A DNA stretch of 64,000 nt, taken from contig NZ_JACIBY010000002.1 of assembly GCF_014195535.1 (NCBI RefSeq), positions 290,206 through 354,205 of the forward strand, in the 5' to 3' direction. Shown here in pieces: positions 17,714 to 26,284 of the stretch (its first letter is position 1; each line of letters opens with the position of its first letter). The notes below the pieces were generated by a model that saw only the letters and a program-made list of their open reading frames with translations, was not told the DNA's origin and did no database searches. This DNA comes from Runella defluvii (GTDB taxonomy: Bacteria > Bacteroidota > Bacteroidia > Cytophagales > Spirosomataceae). A program made the translations under genes and the position numbers.

Positions 17714-18910
17714 ATGGCAATAACGTCCGTAAATTCCCCCTTCCAAGTCAACGAACGCGGTTATTATGGCCAGTTTGGCGGGGCATACATTCCCGAAATG
17801 CTTTATCCAAACGTGGAAGAGCTTCGTGAAAATTACCTCCACATCATCGCTCAACCCGATTTTCAAGAAGAGTTTCAGGCGCTTCTCCGCGATTACGTAG
17901 GGCGTCCTACTCCGCTGTATTTGGCCCAACGCCTTTCTGAAAAATACAATACCACTATTTACCTCAAACGCGAAGACCTGTGCCACACGGGAGCGCACAA
18001 GGTAAATAATACGATTGGTCAAATTCTGTTGGCACGTCGCTTGGGGAAGAAAAAGATTGTGGCTGAAACGGGCGCAGGCCAGCACGGCGTGGCAACGGCT
18101 ACGGTATGTGCCTTGATGGGCATGGAGTGCATTGTTTACATGGGGGAAATTGACATTCAGCGCCAAGCACCAAACGTGGCTCGGATGAAAATGCTTGGCG
18201 CCGAAGTACGCCCTGCAACGAGCGGCTCTAAAACTCTCAAAGACGCGACCAACGAAGCCATGCGCCATTGGATTAATAATCCGACCGATACGCACTACAT
18301 CATTGGTTCGGTCGTGGGGCCACACCCGTATCCTGACATGGTGGCGCGTTTTCAGTCGGTGATTTCGGAAGAAATTAAAAAACAGTTGCTAGAAAAGACG
18401 GGCAGCGAACTCCCTGATTACGTCATTGCTTGCGTAGGTGGAGGTTCCAACGCCGCAGGAGCATTTTATCATTTCTTAGACGATGCTTCAGTACAATTGG
18501 TGGCAGCAGAAGCTGGCGGCCACGGTATTCATTCTGGCTTGTCGGCCGCAACCACGTTTTTGGGTAAAATCGGGGTATTGCACGGCAGTAAAAGCATTTT
18601 GATGCAAACCGAAGACGGCCAAGTGGTTGAGCCTCACTCTATTTCCGCAGGCTTGGACTATCCAGGCATTGGGCCGTTGCACGCGCATTTGCACGACAGC
18701 AAGCGGGCGCAGTTCTACGCCATCACCGACGACGAATCAGTGGTATCAGCCATGGAGCTTGCCAAATTAGAAGGTATTATCCCTGCCCTCGAAAGCTCAC
18801 ACGCTTTAGCAGTGCTTCCTTACCTAAAAGCGGCTTCCAACGAAACAGTAGTGATTAACCTCTCAGGTCGTGGCGACAAAGACTTGGCTACGTACATGAA
18901 GTATTTATAA
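17714..18910 (+). CDS. trpB: Tryptophan synthase beta chain
   Basis: A 398-residue PLP enzyme that joins indole and serine to give tryptophan. The PLP lysine is Lys96 in [13 protein letters not shown]. The family segments [46 protein letters not shown] and [13 protein letters not shown] are intact. Length is normal for TrpB1. The usual next gene, trpA, is missing; a DUF2306 membrane protein follows instead. The alpha subunit must be encoded elsewhere if the pathway is complete. Confidence 0.97.
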   Translation: MAITSVNSPFQVNERGYYGQFGGAYIPEMLYPNVEELRENYLHIIAQPDFQEEFQALLRDYVGRPTPLYLAQRLSEKYNTTIYLKREDLCHTGAHKVNNTIGQILLARRLGKKKIVAETGAGQHGVATATVCALMGMECIVYMGEIDIQRQAPNVARMKMLGAEVRPATSGSKTLKDATNEAMRHWINNPTDTHYIIGSVVGPHPYPDMVARFQSVISEEIKKQLLEKTGSELPDYVIACVGGGSNAAGAFYHFLDDASVQLVAAEAGGHGIHSGLSAATTFLGKIGVLHGSKSILMQTEDGQVVEPHSISAGLDYPGIGPLHAHLHDSKRAQFYAITDDESVVSAMELAKLEGIIPALESSHALAVLPYLKAASNETVVINLSGRGDKDLATYMKYL

Positions 18911-18931
18911 ACAATGAAAGGGTAGTTGAAT

Positions 18932-19582
18932 ATGCGCTTTTCTCGATTTTCTGCTACCCTTTTCTTCCTCTCCGTTGCGGCATTCACCATCCTGATGCTC
19001 ACGAAGATAATTCCTTACCTAAGTTTTGAACCAGAAATAGACTTCTTGACGACCAAAACCGACCGAGTTTTGGCAAAAAAAGATTTCCAAGTGGGGTTCT
19101 ACGTCCATATCCTAAGTAGCTGGTGGGTGATGGGAATCGGCCTGTTGCAATTCATTCCAAGTTTTGTAAAAAAATATCGCCGTTTGCACCAAACCCTTGG
19201 AAAAGTTTACGTATTTTCGATACTGTTTTTGGCCGCCCCGTCGGGTTTTGTACTGGCATGGTACGCCAACGGCGGCTTGCCTGCCAAAGTAGGATTTTCG
19301 TTGCAATGCCTTGTATGGTGGCTAACGACCCTCGTTGCTTGGTACGAAATCCGTAAAAACCAGTGGCAAAGGCACGTAGAATGGATGATGCGCAGCTATG
19401 CCGTGACGTTGGCCGCAATGAGTTTGAGAGTGGGAAGCTACGTGATGGTGTATTTTTTAAGTACTAAACCCATCGAAACCTATCTAACGGTCACGTGGGC
19501 ATCGTGGGTCGTCAATTTGATAATTGCAGAAGTTTTGATTTATAACAACCTTGGTACATACCTAATCCATAAAATTCGTTGA
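18932..19582 (+). CDS. DUF2306 family membrane protein, paralog 1
   Basis: A 216-residue integral membrane protein with about six hydrophobic segments. Family hallmarks are VHILSSWWVMGIGLLQFIP in helix 2, YRRLHQTLGKVYVFSILF, and RHVEWMMRSYAVTLAAMSLR, with conserved His and Arg. ATG at 18932 is preferred over a TTG two codons earlier. The stop overlaps the next start (TGATG). A second paralog lies at 26285-26914. The family has no firm biochemical function. Confidence 0.8.
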   Translation: MRFSRFSATLFFLSVAAFTILMLTKIIPYLSFEPEIDFLTTKTDRVLAKKDFQVGFYVHILSSWWVMGIGLLQFIPSFVKKYRRLHQTLGKVYVFSILFLAAPSGFVLAWYANGGLPAKVGFSLQCLVWWLTTLVAWYEIRKNQWQRHVEWMMRSYAVTLAAMSLRVGSYVMVYFLSTKPIETYLTVTWASWVVNLIIAEVLIYNNLGTYLIHKIR

Positions 19583-20460
19583 TGCGCTTCTTTTTAAACA
19601 AAGCTTTTTTCCTGGGCTTCGCTGCTCTTACTTGGTATGGGTGTGCCCGCAATACCAACGAGAACTCAAAACCTACGGCCGTACCCGTCAAACTCGTGAC
19701 GCATAAAGAAGCCGTGGACTCGCTGCGGAAAGATACCACGGCCCCGTTGAAAGCGTTGATTGTTAGCCCGCTTTCGGAGAAACAATTAGCAAGTTTTTTT
19801 GGAGAACACGATATTACGCCCCTTTTATTTATGGCTGATGCCGAAGGCGGATATGCCAACCGTTTTGATGGTTTTTACGGAGCCGACCACTACCGAATTG
19901 AGTTTTATTTCTCGGAAGTTCGCCGCGATTCGTTGAACCCAACGGTCTATTATGTAAAAGGGAAAAACCGCTATAAAAAGAACATTACGCCTTTTGAAGG
20001 TACCGTAACGTTTGATAAACTGGCGACCTTCAAAGACCCTAACCATAACGAAGAACACTACGACAACGATGAGTTTGCTTTGAAAGAGTCGTACTCGGCC
20101 CAAGCTACGTTTGAGCTAAAAGAAAATGCCATTTTTAAAGGCTCTGGTGTGTTTTCGGGAAAAATGTTCCTCGATTTTTACGAACGCAAAGACGGAACAA
20201 TTGACCTTTGGTACTATTCTCAAAACGCACCTGCGCAGGGAAGTGGCTTTAAATTTGACGGAAATTGGCGCAACTATAAAACAAACCAAACAAAACCCGT
20301 GGTGTGGGCCAAAGACTTGTTCATTTTTGCCAACGATATTCTAACCGATTTTTCTATTGGTGAACGTGACGTTGAAATCAATAAAAAATACCGCCATCTC
20401 GGCTGGGACAATTACTGGGAAAACGACGAATGGTGGCACGACACCCCCACAATTCAATAA
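19582..20460 (+). CDS. Hypothetical lipoprotein
   Basis: A 292-residue protein, not assigned to a family. The N-terminus (MRFFLNKAFFLGFAALTWYG followed by CARNTN) is a lipoprotein signal with a somewhat irregular lipobox. The mature part is rich in charged and aromatic residues with repeated beta strands (YRIEFYFSEVRRDSLNPTVYY, GVFSGKMFLDFYERKDGTID), suggesting a beta-rich envelope protein. The stop and start of this gene and the upstream DUF2306 gene overlap, so they are translationally coupled. Confidence 0.65.
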   Translation: MRFFLNKAFFLGFAALTWYGCARNTNENSKPTAVPVKLVTHKEAVDSLRKDTTAPLKALIVSPLSEKQLASFFGEHDITPLLFMADAEGGYANRFDGFYGADHYRIEFYFSEVRRDSLNPTVYYVKGKNRYKKNITPFEGTVTFDKLATFKDPNHNEEHYDNDEFALKESYSAQATFELKENAIFKGSGVFSGKMFLDFYERKDGTIDLWYYSQNAPAQGSGFKFDGNWRNYKTNQTKPVVWAKDLFIFANDILTDFSIGERDVEINKKYRHLGWDNYWENDEWWHDTPTIQ

Positions 20461-20533
20461 AGGTATCGAACTTTTTCTGCCTGATTCTGATTGACATTTA
20501 ACCACATTATCCATTTATACTCCTACTATTACC

Positions 20534-20734
20534 ATGGCAACATTAACCCTAATGGAAGTTTCAGAAATGAGACTCAAGCTCAAAAACCTTGAAAATCAAG
20601 TTGCTTCGGGCGAATTATCGCTGTTTGACCGTTGCGAAATTGAGGACGAGATTTTGGAGTTAAAAGAACAACTTGGCGATTTTGAGCGCAGTGTTTTTGA
20701 TAACACAGGCGAGTGTATCAACTGCTCTGGGTAG
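20534..20734 (+). CDS. Small hypothetical protein, coiled-coil with Cys pair
   Basis: A 66-residue acidic protein of unknown function. Heptad-like leucines (LKLKNLENQVASGELSLFDR, then DEILELKEQL) predict a two-helix coiled coil, and the C-terminus ends GECINCSG with a CxxC pair. A start ATG at 20534 follows an A/T-rich leader. Codon use agrees with its neighbours, which supports a real gene, but nothing else confirms it. Confidence 0.5.
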   Translation: MATLTLMEVSEMRLKLKNLENQVASGELSLFDRCEIEDEILELKEQLGDFERSVFDNTGECINCSG

Positions 20735-20784
20735 ATTTTGAGGTTTTGAAACTTCTCTACTAAACACAGAACAGATATTTACAC

Positions 20785-21162
20785 ATGAAAAAAACATTTT
20801 TAGCCCTATTTCTGGCATTATTCACTTTTGGCGCTATGGCTCAATCTTCTTCCGACAAAGTACTTCGTCACGTCGTTTTGTTTAAATTTAAAGACGGCAC
20901 CACGGCCGAGCAAGTAAAGAAAGTAGAAGCTGCCTTTCGTAAACTTCCTACCCAAATCAAAGAAATCAAAGGATTTGAGTGGGGAACCAACAATAGCCCA
21001 GAAGGCCACGACCAAGGTTTTACCCATTGCTTCTTCTTGACGTTTGCGTCGGAAGCCGACCGTGCGGTCTATTTGCCTCACCCCGACCACAAAGCTTTCG
21101 GTAAAGTCTTAGGACCTTACCTCGATAAAGTGTTGGTGGTTGATTATTGGACTCAAAAATAA
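20785..21162 (+). CDS. Dabb (stress-responsive alpha/beta-barrel) domain protein, secreted
   Basis: A 125-residue protein with a signal peptide (MKKTFLALFLALFTFGAMAQ) followed by a single Dabb dimeric alpha/beta-barrel domain. The family pattern is seen as LRHVVLFKFKDGTTAEQVKK, FEWGTNNSPEGHDQGFTHCF and YLPHPDHKAFGKVLGPYLDK. Such domains form small dimers; the periplasmic location is inferred from the signal. ruvA begins 4 bp after its stop. Confidence 0.85.
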   Translation: MKKTFLALFLALFTFGAMAQSSSDKVLRHVVLFKFKDGTTAEQVKKVEAAFRKLPTQIKEIKGFEWGTNNSPEGHDQGFTHCFFLTFASEADRAVYLPHPDHKAFGKVLGPYLDKVLVVDYWTQK

Positions 21163-21165
21163 ACC

Positions 21166-21756
21166 ATGATAGCTTACTTACACGGTAAACTTGCTCATAA
21201 AGACCCCGCCTACGTAATCATCGACGTAGGCGGCGTTGGTTATGAAGTAAAAGTATCTTTACAAACCTTCGGGGCGCTGCCCAATGTAGGAGATTCCTGC
21301 AAAATTTATACCTACCAACAAATCCGCGAAGACGCCCACACGCTGTATGGCTTTGCCGAGCCTACCGAAAAGACCTTATTTTTGGACTTGGTGAGCGTAT
21401 CGGGCGTAGGGTCAGCAACGGCGCTGATTATGCTTTCGTCATTGTCGGCACCCGAAATCAAGCAGGCGATTGTCAACGAAGACGTGAAGCTGATTCAAAC
21501 CATCAAAGGAATTGGCGGAAAAACAGCTCAACGCGTTATCATTGATTTGAAGGATAAAATCAAGAAAGAGGGCTTAATCGCACCTCAGCCCAATGTCTTT
21601 ATGGCAGCCAATAGCCAAGTGCGCAGCGAAGCGCTGGCGGCTTTGGTTATGTTGGGGATTCCAAAGCCTACCGCCGAGAAGAGTGTCGATACCATTCTAA
21701 AACGCGAAGGCGACCAAATCACCGTCGAACAGCTCATCAAATTGGCGCTTCGCTAG
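21166..21756 (+). CDS. ruvA: Holliday junction branch-migration protein RuvA
   Basis: A 196-residue protein that binds four-way junctions as a tetramer and positions RuvB. The N-terminal OB fold (MIAYLHGKLAHKDPAYVIID), two helix-hairpin-helix motifs (VSGVGSATALIMLSS and IKGIGGKTAQRVIIDL) and the C-terminal RuvB-contact domain are all present at normal length. It is convergent with the MCE gene, 38 bp away; ruvB and ruvC are not adjacent. Confidence 0.96.
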   Translation: MIAYLHGKLAHKDPAYVIIDVGGVGYEVKVSLQTFGALPNVGDSCKIYTYQQIREDAHTLYGFAEPTEKTLFLDLVSVSGVGSATALIMLSSLSAPEIKQAIVNEDVKLIQTIKGIGGKTAQRVIIDLKDKIKKEGLIAPQPNVFMAANSQVRSEALAALVMLGIPKPTAEKSVDTILKREGDQITVEQLIKLALR

Positions 21757-21794
21757 TGCCTAGCAATACATCTTTTATACCCCTAAAGGCTCCA

Positions 21795-22757
21795 CTAGAA
21801 CTTCAACGTCGTATCGGCGGGGCTGTCGGCGGGGCCTTTGTCTTTTTTACCAAAGACCGACACATTGACGTAGCGTTTAGGATATTGACGGAAATTGGTC
21901 ATCAGTTTGTTTACACTCACAATCGTACGGTTGATATTATCGTACAAAGTTTGGTCTTTCAACAACTTCCCTGCCGTTCCTTGGCCTTGTTCGAGAGCAG
22001 TCAGTGATTTTTGAAGCGTCGCTACTGCCGAATTGGCCTGTGCCAATGTCTCGCCCAAACGAAGCGCTTTCAACGAATCAGTGGCGGTTTTCAGATTTCC
22101 CAAAATAGGTTTAAAACTCTTTTCGGTTTCAATCAAAGAAGCCGAAAGGGCATTGACATTCGCCAAAGTCGCCGCAATGGCTTGACGATTTTGGGCAACG
22201 GTGGCGTTGATACCCGAAGCCGTTTGGTCGGTTGTCGTAAGTAATTTATTCAACACATACCCCGTTTGGTCAAACTGCTTTACGATACGGTTCAAATTGA
22301 TAATGAGCGAATCGGCATTTTTTACCACGGGCAAGGCTTGTTCTTGGAGCAACGCCTGAATCCCCTTTTCTGAATCAGCCACTAGCGTGTCGCCTTGCTG
22401 AAGTTGTTTACCGCCCGTCGCAACTTGGAGCATTAGAGCACTTCCCCCCAACAACTCCGACGTCAGCATTACTTTAGACCCTTGGGTCAACAATACATTT
22501 TTTTGAATTTCTAGTGTCACCAACACCTTGTTTCCACGGTCGGTCAGCAGTTCTGTGCTTTTGACCTGCCCCACTTGCACCCCGTTGAGTTTGATGGGGT
22601 TCGATGGCTGAAGTGAGCCCACGTTGTCATATACTACAAAATACTTGTATTTGCTCGAAAAGAAATCAGCTCCTTTTAAAAAATTAAACCCAAAATAGAG
22701 CATAGACAACGCAACGATTGCCATCAACCCTACTTTTGCTTCCTTAGAAATTTTCAT
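21795..22757 (-). CDS. MCE-domain (MlaD-like) lipid transport protein
   Basis: A 320-residue periplasmic protein anchored by one N-terminal helix (VGLMAIVALSMLYFGFNFLK). One MCE domain follows (about 35-115: YFVVYDNVGSLQPSNPIKLN, VTLEIQKNVLLTQGSKVMLT), then a long helical region with many Leu/Ala heptads. MCE proteins bind lipids and bridge transport between the membranes. Family knowledge: in Bacteroidota the gene commonly follows an N-acetylmuramoyl-L-alanine amidase gene, as here (29 bp apart). The ABC ATPase and permease are not in the window. Confidence 0.87.
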   Translation of the reverse strand: MKISKEAKVGLMAIVALSMLYFGFNFLKGADFFSSKYKYFVVYDNVGSLQPSNPIKLNGVQVGQVKSTELLTDRGNKVLVTLEIQKNVLLTQGSKVMLTSELLGGSALMLQVATGGKQLQQGDTLVADSEKGIQALLQEQALPVVKNADSLIINLNRIVKQFDQTGYVLNKLLTTTDQTASGINATVAQNRQAIAATLANVNALSASLIETEKSFKPILGNLKTATDSLKALRLGETLAQANSAVATLQKSLTALEQGQGTAGKLLKDQTLYDNINRTIVSVNKLMTNFRQYPKRYVNVSVFGKKDKGPADSPADTTLKF

Positions 22758-22785
22758 GAATGTGAATCGTTGATTGTTTTAATGA

Positions 22786-23571
22786 CTACCGATCTTCTAC
22801 TTCTTGCTTGTATTGCTTAAACGCCCGAAAAATAGCTTCCGCTATTTCGTCTTGGCCGTCGTCTGAATTGAGGTATTTTTCTTCCTGTGCGTGGCTAATA
22901 AACCCTGCTTCTACTAATACACTCGGCATGGCCGTTTGCCAAAGTACCATAAACCCCGCTTGTTTTACGCCACGGCTGTTGCGATCGGCATATTTTTGAA
23001 ATTGGCGTTCGATTTTACCCGCAAAACTCAAGCTGCTCGCAATGTAGGCGTTTTGGCGGTTGGCCAACATGATATACGCCAATGGAGAATTGGGGTTAAA
23101 GCCTTTATAGCGCTCTTCGTAATTTTGCTCCAACAAGATACTGGAGTTTTCGCGTTTTGCTACTTCTAAGTTTTCATCCGACTTGTGCAATCCCATCACG
23201 AAGGTCTCCGTTCCAGCTGGACTCTTTTTGTTTTTGGGCAAAGAGTTACAGTGAATCGAAATAAACAAATCGGCCTTGCGACGATTAGCGATATTGGAAC
23301 GTTCACTCAAATCAACAAACTTATCCGAAGCGCGCGTCAGAATTATTTTCACTTCTGGCATTTCGAGCTTTATTTTCCGCGCCAGCCGCATTGTTATGTC
23401 TAAAACAATGTCTTTTTCTTTTGAAATTTTTCCTTTGGCACCCGTATCCTTTCCTCCATGCCCCGCATCCAACACGATAAGATCGATACTCCCATCGGAG
23501 TCCGATTTGAAAGTAAAACTACAAAAAGTGATCCAACCAAGCAGTAATCCTATTTTGAACGTGTTCAACAT
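22786..23571 (-). CDS. N-acetylmuramoyl-L-alanine amidase (Amidase_3)
   Basis: A 261-residue zinc amidase that cuts peptide stems from peptidoglycan. The metal ligands are seen in LDAGHGGKDTGAKG (first His), an intervening DLSERSNIANRRKADLF helix, ISIHCNSL (second His) and VLVEAGFISH (catalytic Glu). ATG at 23571 is chosen because it gives a hydrophobic export signal (MLNTFKIGLLLGWITFCSF); a start 24 codons earlier would not. It lacks the LysM or SPOR domains seen in some homologs. It probably forms an operon with the MCE gene. Confidence 0.9.
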   Translation of the reverse strand: MLNTFKIGLLLGWITFCSFTFKSDSDGSIDLIVLDAGHGGKDTGAKGKISKEKDIVLDITMRLARKIKLEMPEVKIILTRASDKFVDLSERSNIANRRKADLFISIHCNSLPKNKKSPAGTETFVMGLHKSDENLEVAKRENSSILLEQNYEERYKGFNPNSPLAYIMLANRQNAYIASSLSFAGKIERQFQKYADRNSRGVKQAGFMVLWQTAMPSVLVEAGFISHAQEEKYLNSDDGQDEIAEAIFRAFKQYKQEVEDR

Positions 23572-23637
23572 GAGTGGTTCTTTAAGTTTATGGCTTATTG
23601 TGAATGAGTAAGAGAGGTATTCGACCATAAATAAACG

Positions 23638-23690
23638 CTCCAAAACCTTCTAAATTTTTGTCTAATTGACAAACTTAGAAGGTTTTGGAG
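23638..23690. repeat. 16-bp hairpin of the CCTTC...GAAGG family, copy 2
   Basis: CTCCAAAACCTTCTAA (23638-23653) pairs perfectly with 23675-23690, and inner TTTGTC/GACAAA arms extend the stem. It lies between the amidase start and the nfu stop, where it could end nfu transcription. The sequence resembles the hairpins at 14487-14525 and 40519-40552. Confidence 0.7.
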
Positions 23691-23742
23691 GATATTTTTC
23701 ACAAAGAAACTCAAAAATACGGTAAATCGCACACGGAAGCGC

Positions 23743-24360
23743 CTATACTCCTTCCGCAACTACCTCTTTGACGGTCGGAACCATCTGCGTCAACAGGTTT
23801 TGGATACCTGCTTTGAGGGTCAGGGTCGAAGACGGGCAGCCGCTGCACGAACCTTGTAAAAGTACTTTTACGACGCCCGTTTCTTCCTCAAACGAATGAA
23901 ACGAAATAGCGCCCCCGTCTGACTCCACCGCTGGACGCACATAATCGTCCAAAACAGTTTTGATTTGGCGCACCGTTGGGCTATCAGTATCCACAATCGT
24001 GGTGTTACGCTCGACTGTTTTTTGCTCAAATACAGGGTGGTTTTCCTCGAAGTAAATCTTCAAAAACTGCTTAGTATCCAAAATTACTGAACCCCAGTCA
24101 GTCGTGTCATCTTTGGTGAGGGTCACGAAGTTGGACGCCAAAAATACGCGCTGCACGAAAGGAAATTGGAACAAATCTCCCGCCAACGGCGACGACTTTC
24201 CTTCGGCCTGTGTAGCAGCCAAATCGGGATAATCGAACGATAAGCCTTGGGGAACAAGTTCAAAATTGAAGACAAACTTCATCGAGTTTGGATTGGGGCT
24301 TGCCTCGGTATAAATAAATACGGGTTGCATAGAAAAAGTATGACTCGTTGTTTGATTCAT
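23743..24360 (-). CDS. Nfu-type iron-sulfur cluster carrier
   Basis: About 205 residues (start at 24360 or 24330; ATG at 24360 is used). It has an N-terminal Nfu_N domain (VFIYTEASPNPNSMKFVFNF, FPFVQRVFLASNFVTLTK) and a C-terminal NifU-like domain with the cluster-binding CxxC in LLQGSCSGCPSSTLTLK, preceded by VRPAVESDGGAISF. It takes an Fe-S cluster from the assembly machinery and passes it to client proteins in the cytosol. It stands alone, not in a suf operon. Confidence 0.93.
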   Translation of the reverse strand: MNQTTSHTFSMQPVFIYTEASPNPNSMKFVFNFELVPQGLSFDYPDLAATQAEGKSSPLAGDLFQFPFVQRVFLASNFVTLTKDDTTDWGSVILDTKQFLKIYFEENHPVFEQKTVERNTTIVDTDSPTVRQIKTVLDDYVRPAVESDGGAISFHSFEEETGVVKVLLQGSCSGCPSSTLTLKAGIQNLLTQMVPTVKEVVAEGV

Positions 24361-24427
24361 CAAAATAAATAGACAATCCTGAAAAGACCGTCCCCTTTGC
24401 AACAAAACTTTCGGCATTTTGGTTTGC

Positions 24428-24460
24428 TTGTTCGCTGTTAGCTATTTTGTGGTAACTTTG
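24428..24460 (+). promoter_or_regulatory. Promoter of the 24.5-kb toxin-antitoxin pair
   Basis: TTG (24428-24430) and TAACTTTG (24453-24460) are 22 bp apart, a match to the Bacteroidota promoter type. The antitoxin ATG lies at 24488, giving a leader of about 20 nt. Confidence 0.55.
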
Positions 24461-24487
24461 TTAGTATAGAACTTTAAACCTACAAAA

Positions 24488-24712
24488 ATGGAAAGTATCA
24501 TTGTTTATCCCAAAAATGAACAACAAACGTCTTTACTCAAATCACTCTTGAAAGAGATGAAAGTGCGTTTTGAGATAGGAAATGACGACCCAACAACTGC
24601 TTTATCCGAATCAGAGTTTATTGCTAAAATAGATAAATCGATACAGCAAGCTGAAGCTGGAAAAACAAAACATATTTCTAAGGATGAACAGAAAAAGTTT
24701 TTGGGCTTATGA
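24488..24712 (+). CDS. Antitoxin of a YoeB-type module (DUF2683-like)
   Basis: A 74-residue protein: an N-terminal strand-helix (MESIIVYPKNEQQTSLLKSL) followed by a charged helical tail (DKSIQQAEAGKTKHISKDEQ). This pattern is typical of small antitoxins paired with YoeB-family toxins in Bacteroidota; the N-terminal part probably dimerises and the tail wraps the toxin (inference). Its last codons overlap the toxin start by 4 bp (ATGA), the usual coupling of such pairs. Confidence 0.75.
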   Translation: MESIIVYPKNEQQTSLLKSLLKEMKVRFEIGNDDPTTALSESEFIAKIDKSIQQAEAGKTKHISKDEQKKFLGL

Positions 24713-24987
24713 GTTATTCCATAGAATTTACCGAAGAAGCCATTGATGACATTGAGAAACACAAAAGGGCTGGAGATAAAAAAGTATTAATAAAAATCGA
24801 CAAACTCTTGGACGAGCTTCGAGCCCACCCAACTACAGGAACAGGAAAACCAGAAAAACTAAAGCATTACTCTGTCCCGACCTGGTCAAGAAGAATCACC
24901 GATAAGCACAGACTGATTTACAGGGTTCAAGAAGAAAAAATTATTGTGCTAGTTTTGGCCTCTTGGGGGCATTATGGCGAAAAATAA
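24709..24987 (+). CDS. Txe/YoeB family mRNA interferase toxin
   Basis: A 92-residue RelE-superfamily toxin that cleaves mRNA at the ribosome in the YoeB family. The family segments are visible: IEFTEEAIDDIEKHKRAGDK, GTGKPEKLKHYSVPTWSRRI and KHRLIYRVQEEKIIVLVLAS ending WGHYGEK, with the conserved Arg/His cluster. The length is normal and the frame is intact. A second module of this toxin family, with a damaged toxin, lies in the kdp locus at 62795-63313. Confidence 0.88.
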   Translation: MSYSIEFTEEAIDDIEKHKRAGDKKVLIKIDKLLDELRAHPTTGTGKPEKLKHYSVPTWSRRITDKHRLIYRVQEEKIIVLVLASWGHYGEK

Positions 24988-25060
24988 CGCACAGCATTTC
25001 TTTCGTATAGGGTAATTCTCTTTTGAGTTGTCATAGAAGAAAACCCTCGCTACCGCCTCT

Positions 25061-26194
25061 ATGATTTACCTCGTCGGAACATTCATTGCGCTGTTTCTTG
25101 CGGCCATAGCCCTGACCAAAAAAGGCCGCACCACCGCCGACCTCCTTTTGGGTATTTGGATGGTAGTCGTTGGTTTACACGTATTTTCGTTTTACAGCTA
25201 CCTGACCCAGCTCATTTATATCTATCCTGCTTTTTTGGGTTCCAATTTTCCTTTGCCTTTTCTGCACGGGCCACTGCTGTATTTATATACCCTTGCCCTC
25301 ACTCGCCCCGAACAGTTTCAATCGAAAAAGTGGCTACTGCACGGAGTTTTACCGCTCATTATCATTGCCATCTATGCTCCTTTTTGGCGTTTATCGGCAG
25401 AACAAAAAGTGGAGGTTTTTAAACAAGAAGGCAAAGGCTACGAAGACGTGATGGAAATCAGTAGCCTACTACTGACGAGTTCGGGGATTTTTTACATTTT
25501 GGCCACCCATTACCTCCTTCAAAAGCACCGTAAACGAATTTTAAACCAGTTTTCTAACCAAGAAAAAATCAACCTCAACTGGCTACGGTTTCTTTTTTAT
25601 GCCATGGGGATTATTTGGTTTTTTATCATTTTCCTTCAAAACGACCCGCTCATTTTCTCAAGCAGTAGCGTGTTTGTGGTGCTTATCGGCTACTTTGGCA
25701 TCAAGCAAACGGGCATTTTCACCGCCCCTCTCGAATCGCCTTCTACACACCCCGAATCGGCTTTACAACTTGCTGAAGTGGAAGAAACTACCTCAGACCT
25801 TCAACGCAAAAAATACGCAAAATCGGGCTTAAACGAAGAACGCGCCCAAGAACTTCGCGAGCGTTTGGAAGAACTGATGCTCATTGAGCGGTTGTTCATC
25901 GAACCCGAGTTGACACTGACCGATTTGGCCAATCGTTTGGATACCCACCCCAATTACCTATCACAGGTCATCAACGAAGTAGAAGGTATTAATTTTTATG
26001 ATTACGTTAATCGGCTGCGGGTCGAAGAATTTAAGCGCCTGCTGTCACTCCCCGAAAACCAACGATTTACGCTCCTTGCCCTTGCTTATGACTGCGGTTT
26101 TAACTCCAAATCGGCCTTCAATCGCTGTTTTAAGAAAACCACGGGGCTCTCTCCTTCTGAGTACGCAAAGCAGTTGAAAGCGGTGTACGAATAG
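25061..26194 (+). CDS. Membrane-anchored AraC family transcriptional regulator
   Basis: A 377-residue protein. The first 230 residues hold about seven hydrophobic helices (YLVGTFIALFLAAIALTKK, FFIIFLQNDPLIFSSSSVFV), and the C-terminal 100 residues form an AraC-type double helix-turn-helix (LTLTDLANRLDTHPNYLSQV and LLALAYDCGFNSKSAFNRCF). This sensor-regulator layout is common in Bacteroidota; the signal is unknown. The gene ends 8 bp before the first copy of a 30-bp direct repeat. Confidence 0.9.
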   Translation: MIYLVGTFIALFLAAIALTKKGRTTADLLLGIWMVVVGLHVFSFYSYLTQLIYIYPAFLGSNFPLPFLHGPLLYLYTLALTRPEQFQSKKWLLHGVLPLIIIAIYAPFWRLSAEQKVEVFKQEGKGYEDVMEISSLLLTSSGIFYILATHYLLQKHRKRILNQFSNQEKINLNWLRFLFYAMGIIWFFIIFLQNDPLIFSSSSVFVVLIGYFGIKQTGIFTAPLESPSTHPESALQLAEVEETTSDLQRKKYAKSGLNEERAQELRERLEELMLIERLFIEPELTLTDLANRLDTHPNYLSQVINEVEGINFYDYVNRLRVEEFKRLLSLPENQRFTLLALAYDCGFNSKSAFNRCFKKTTGLSPSEYAKQLKAVYE

Positions 26195-26201
26195 CTATAT
26201 G

Positions 26202-26231
26202 AAAAGAGGCTCACCTTACAAGCAAGGGCGC
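26202..26231 (+). repeat. 30-bp direct repeat, copy 1
   Basis: The 30 bp match 26870-26899 exactly (start AAAAGAGGCTCACC, end AAGCAAGGGCGC). In copy 2 the sequence encodes the C-terminal tail KRGSPYKQGR of the DUF2306 protein. Here it could encode only MKRGSPYKQGR followed by a stop. It looks like a leftover gene tail just after the AraC gene. Confidence 0.9.
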
Positions 26232-26284
26232 TAAGAAAGTGGGAAGTAGTCACTTTTGTGGCATCACTTTTAACCACTATCGCC

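Noticed and set aside
24428-24987. Mobile element around the first YoeB module
   Set aside because: No inverted ends, target duplication or transposase is visible; only the promoter and the two genes.
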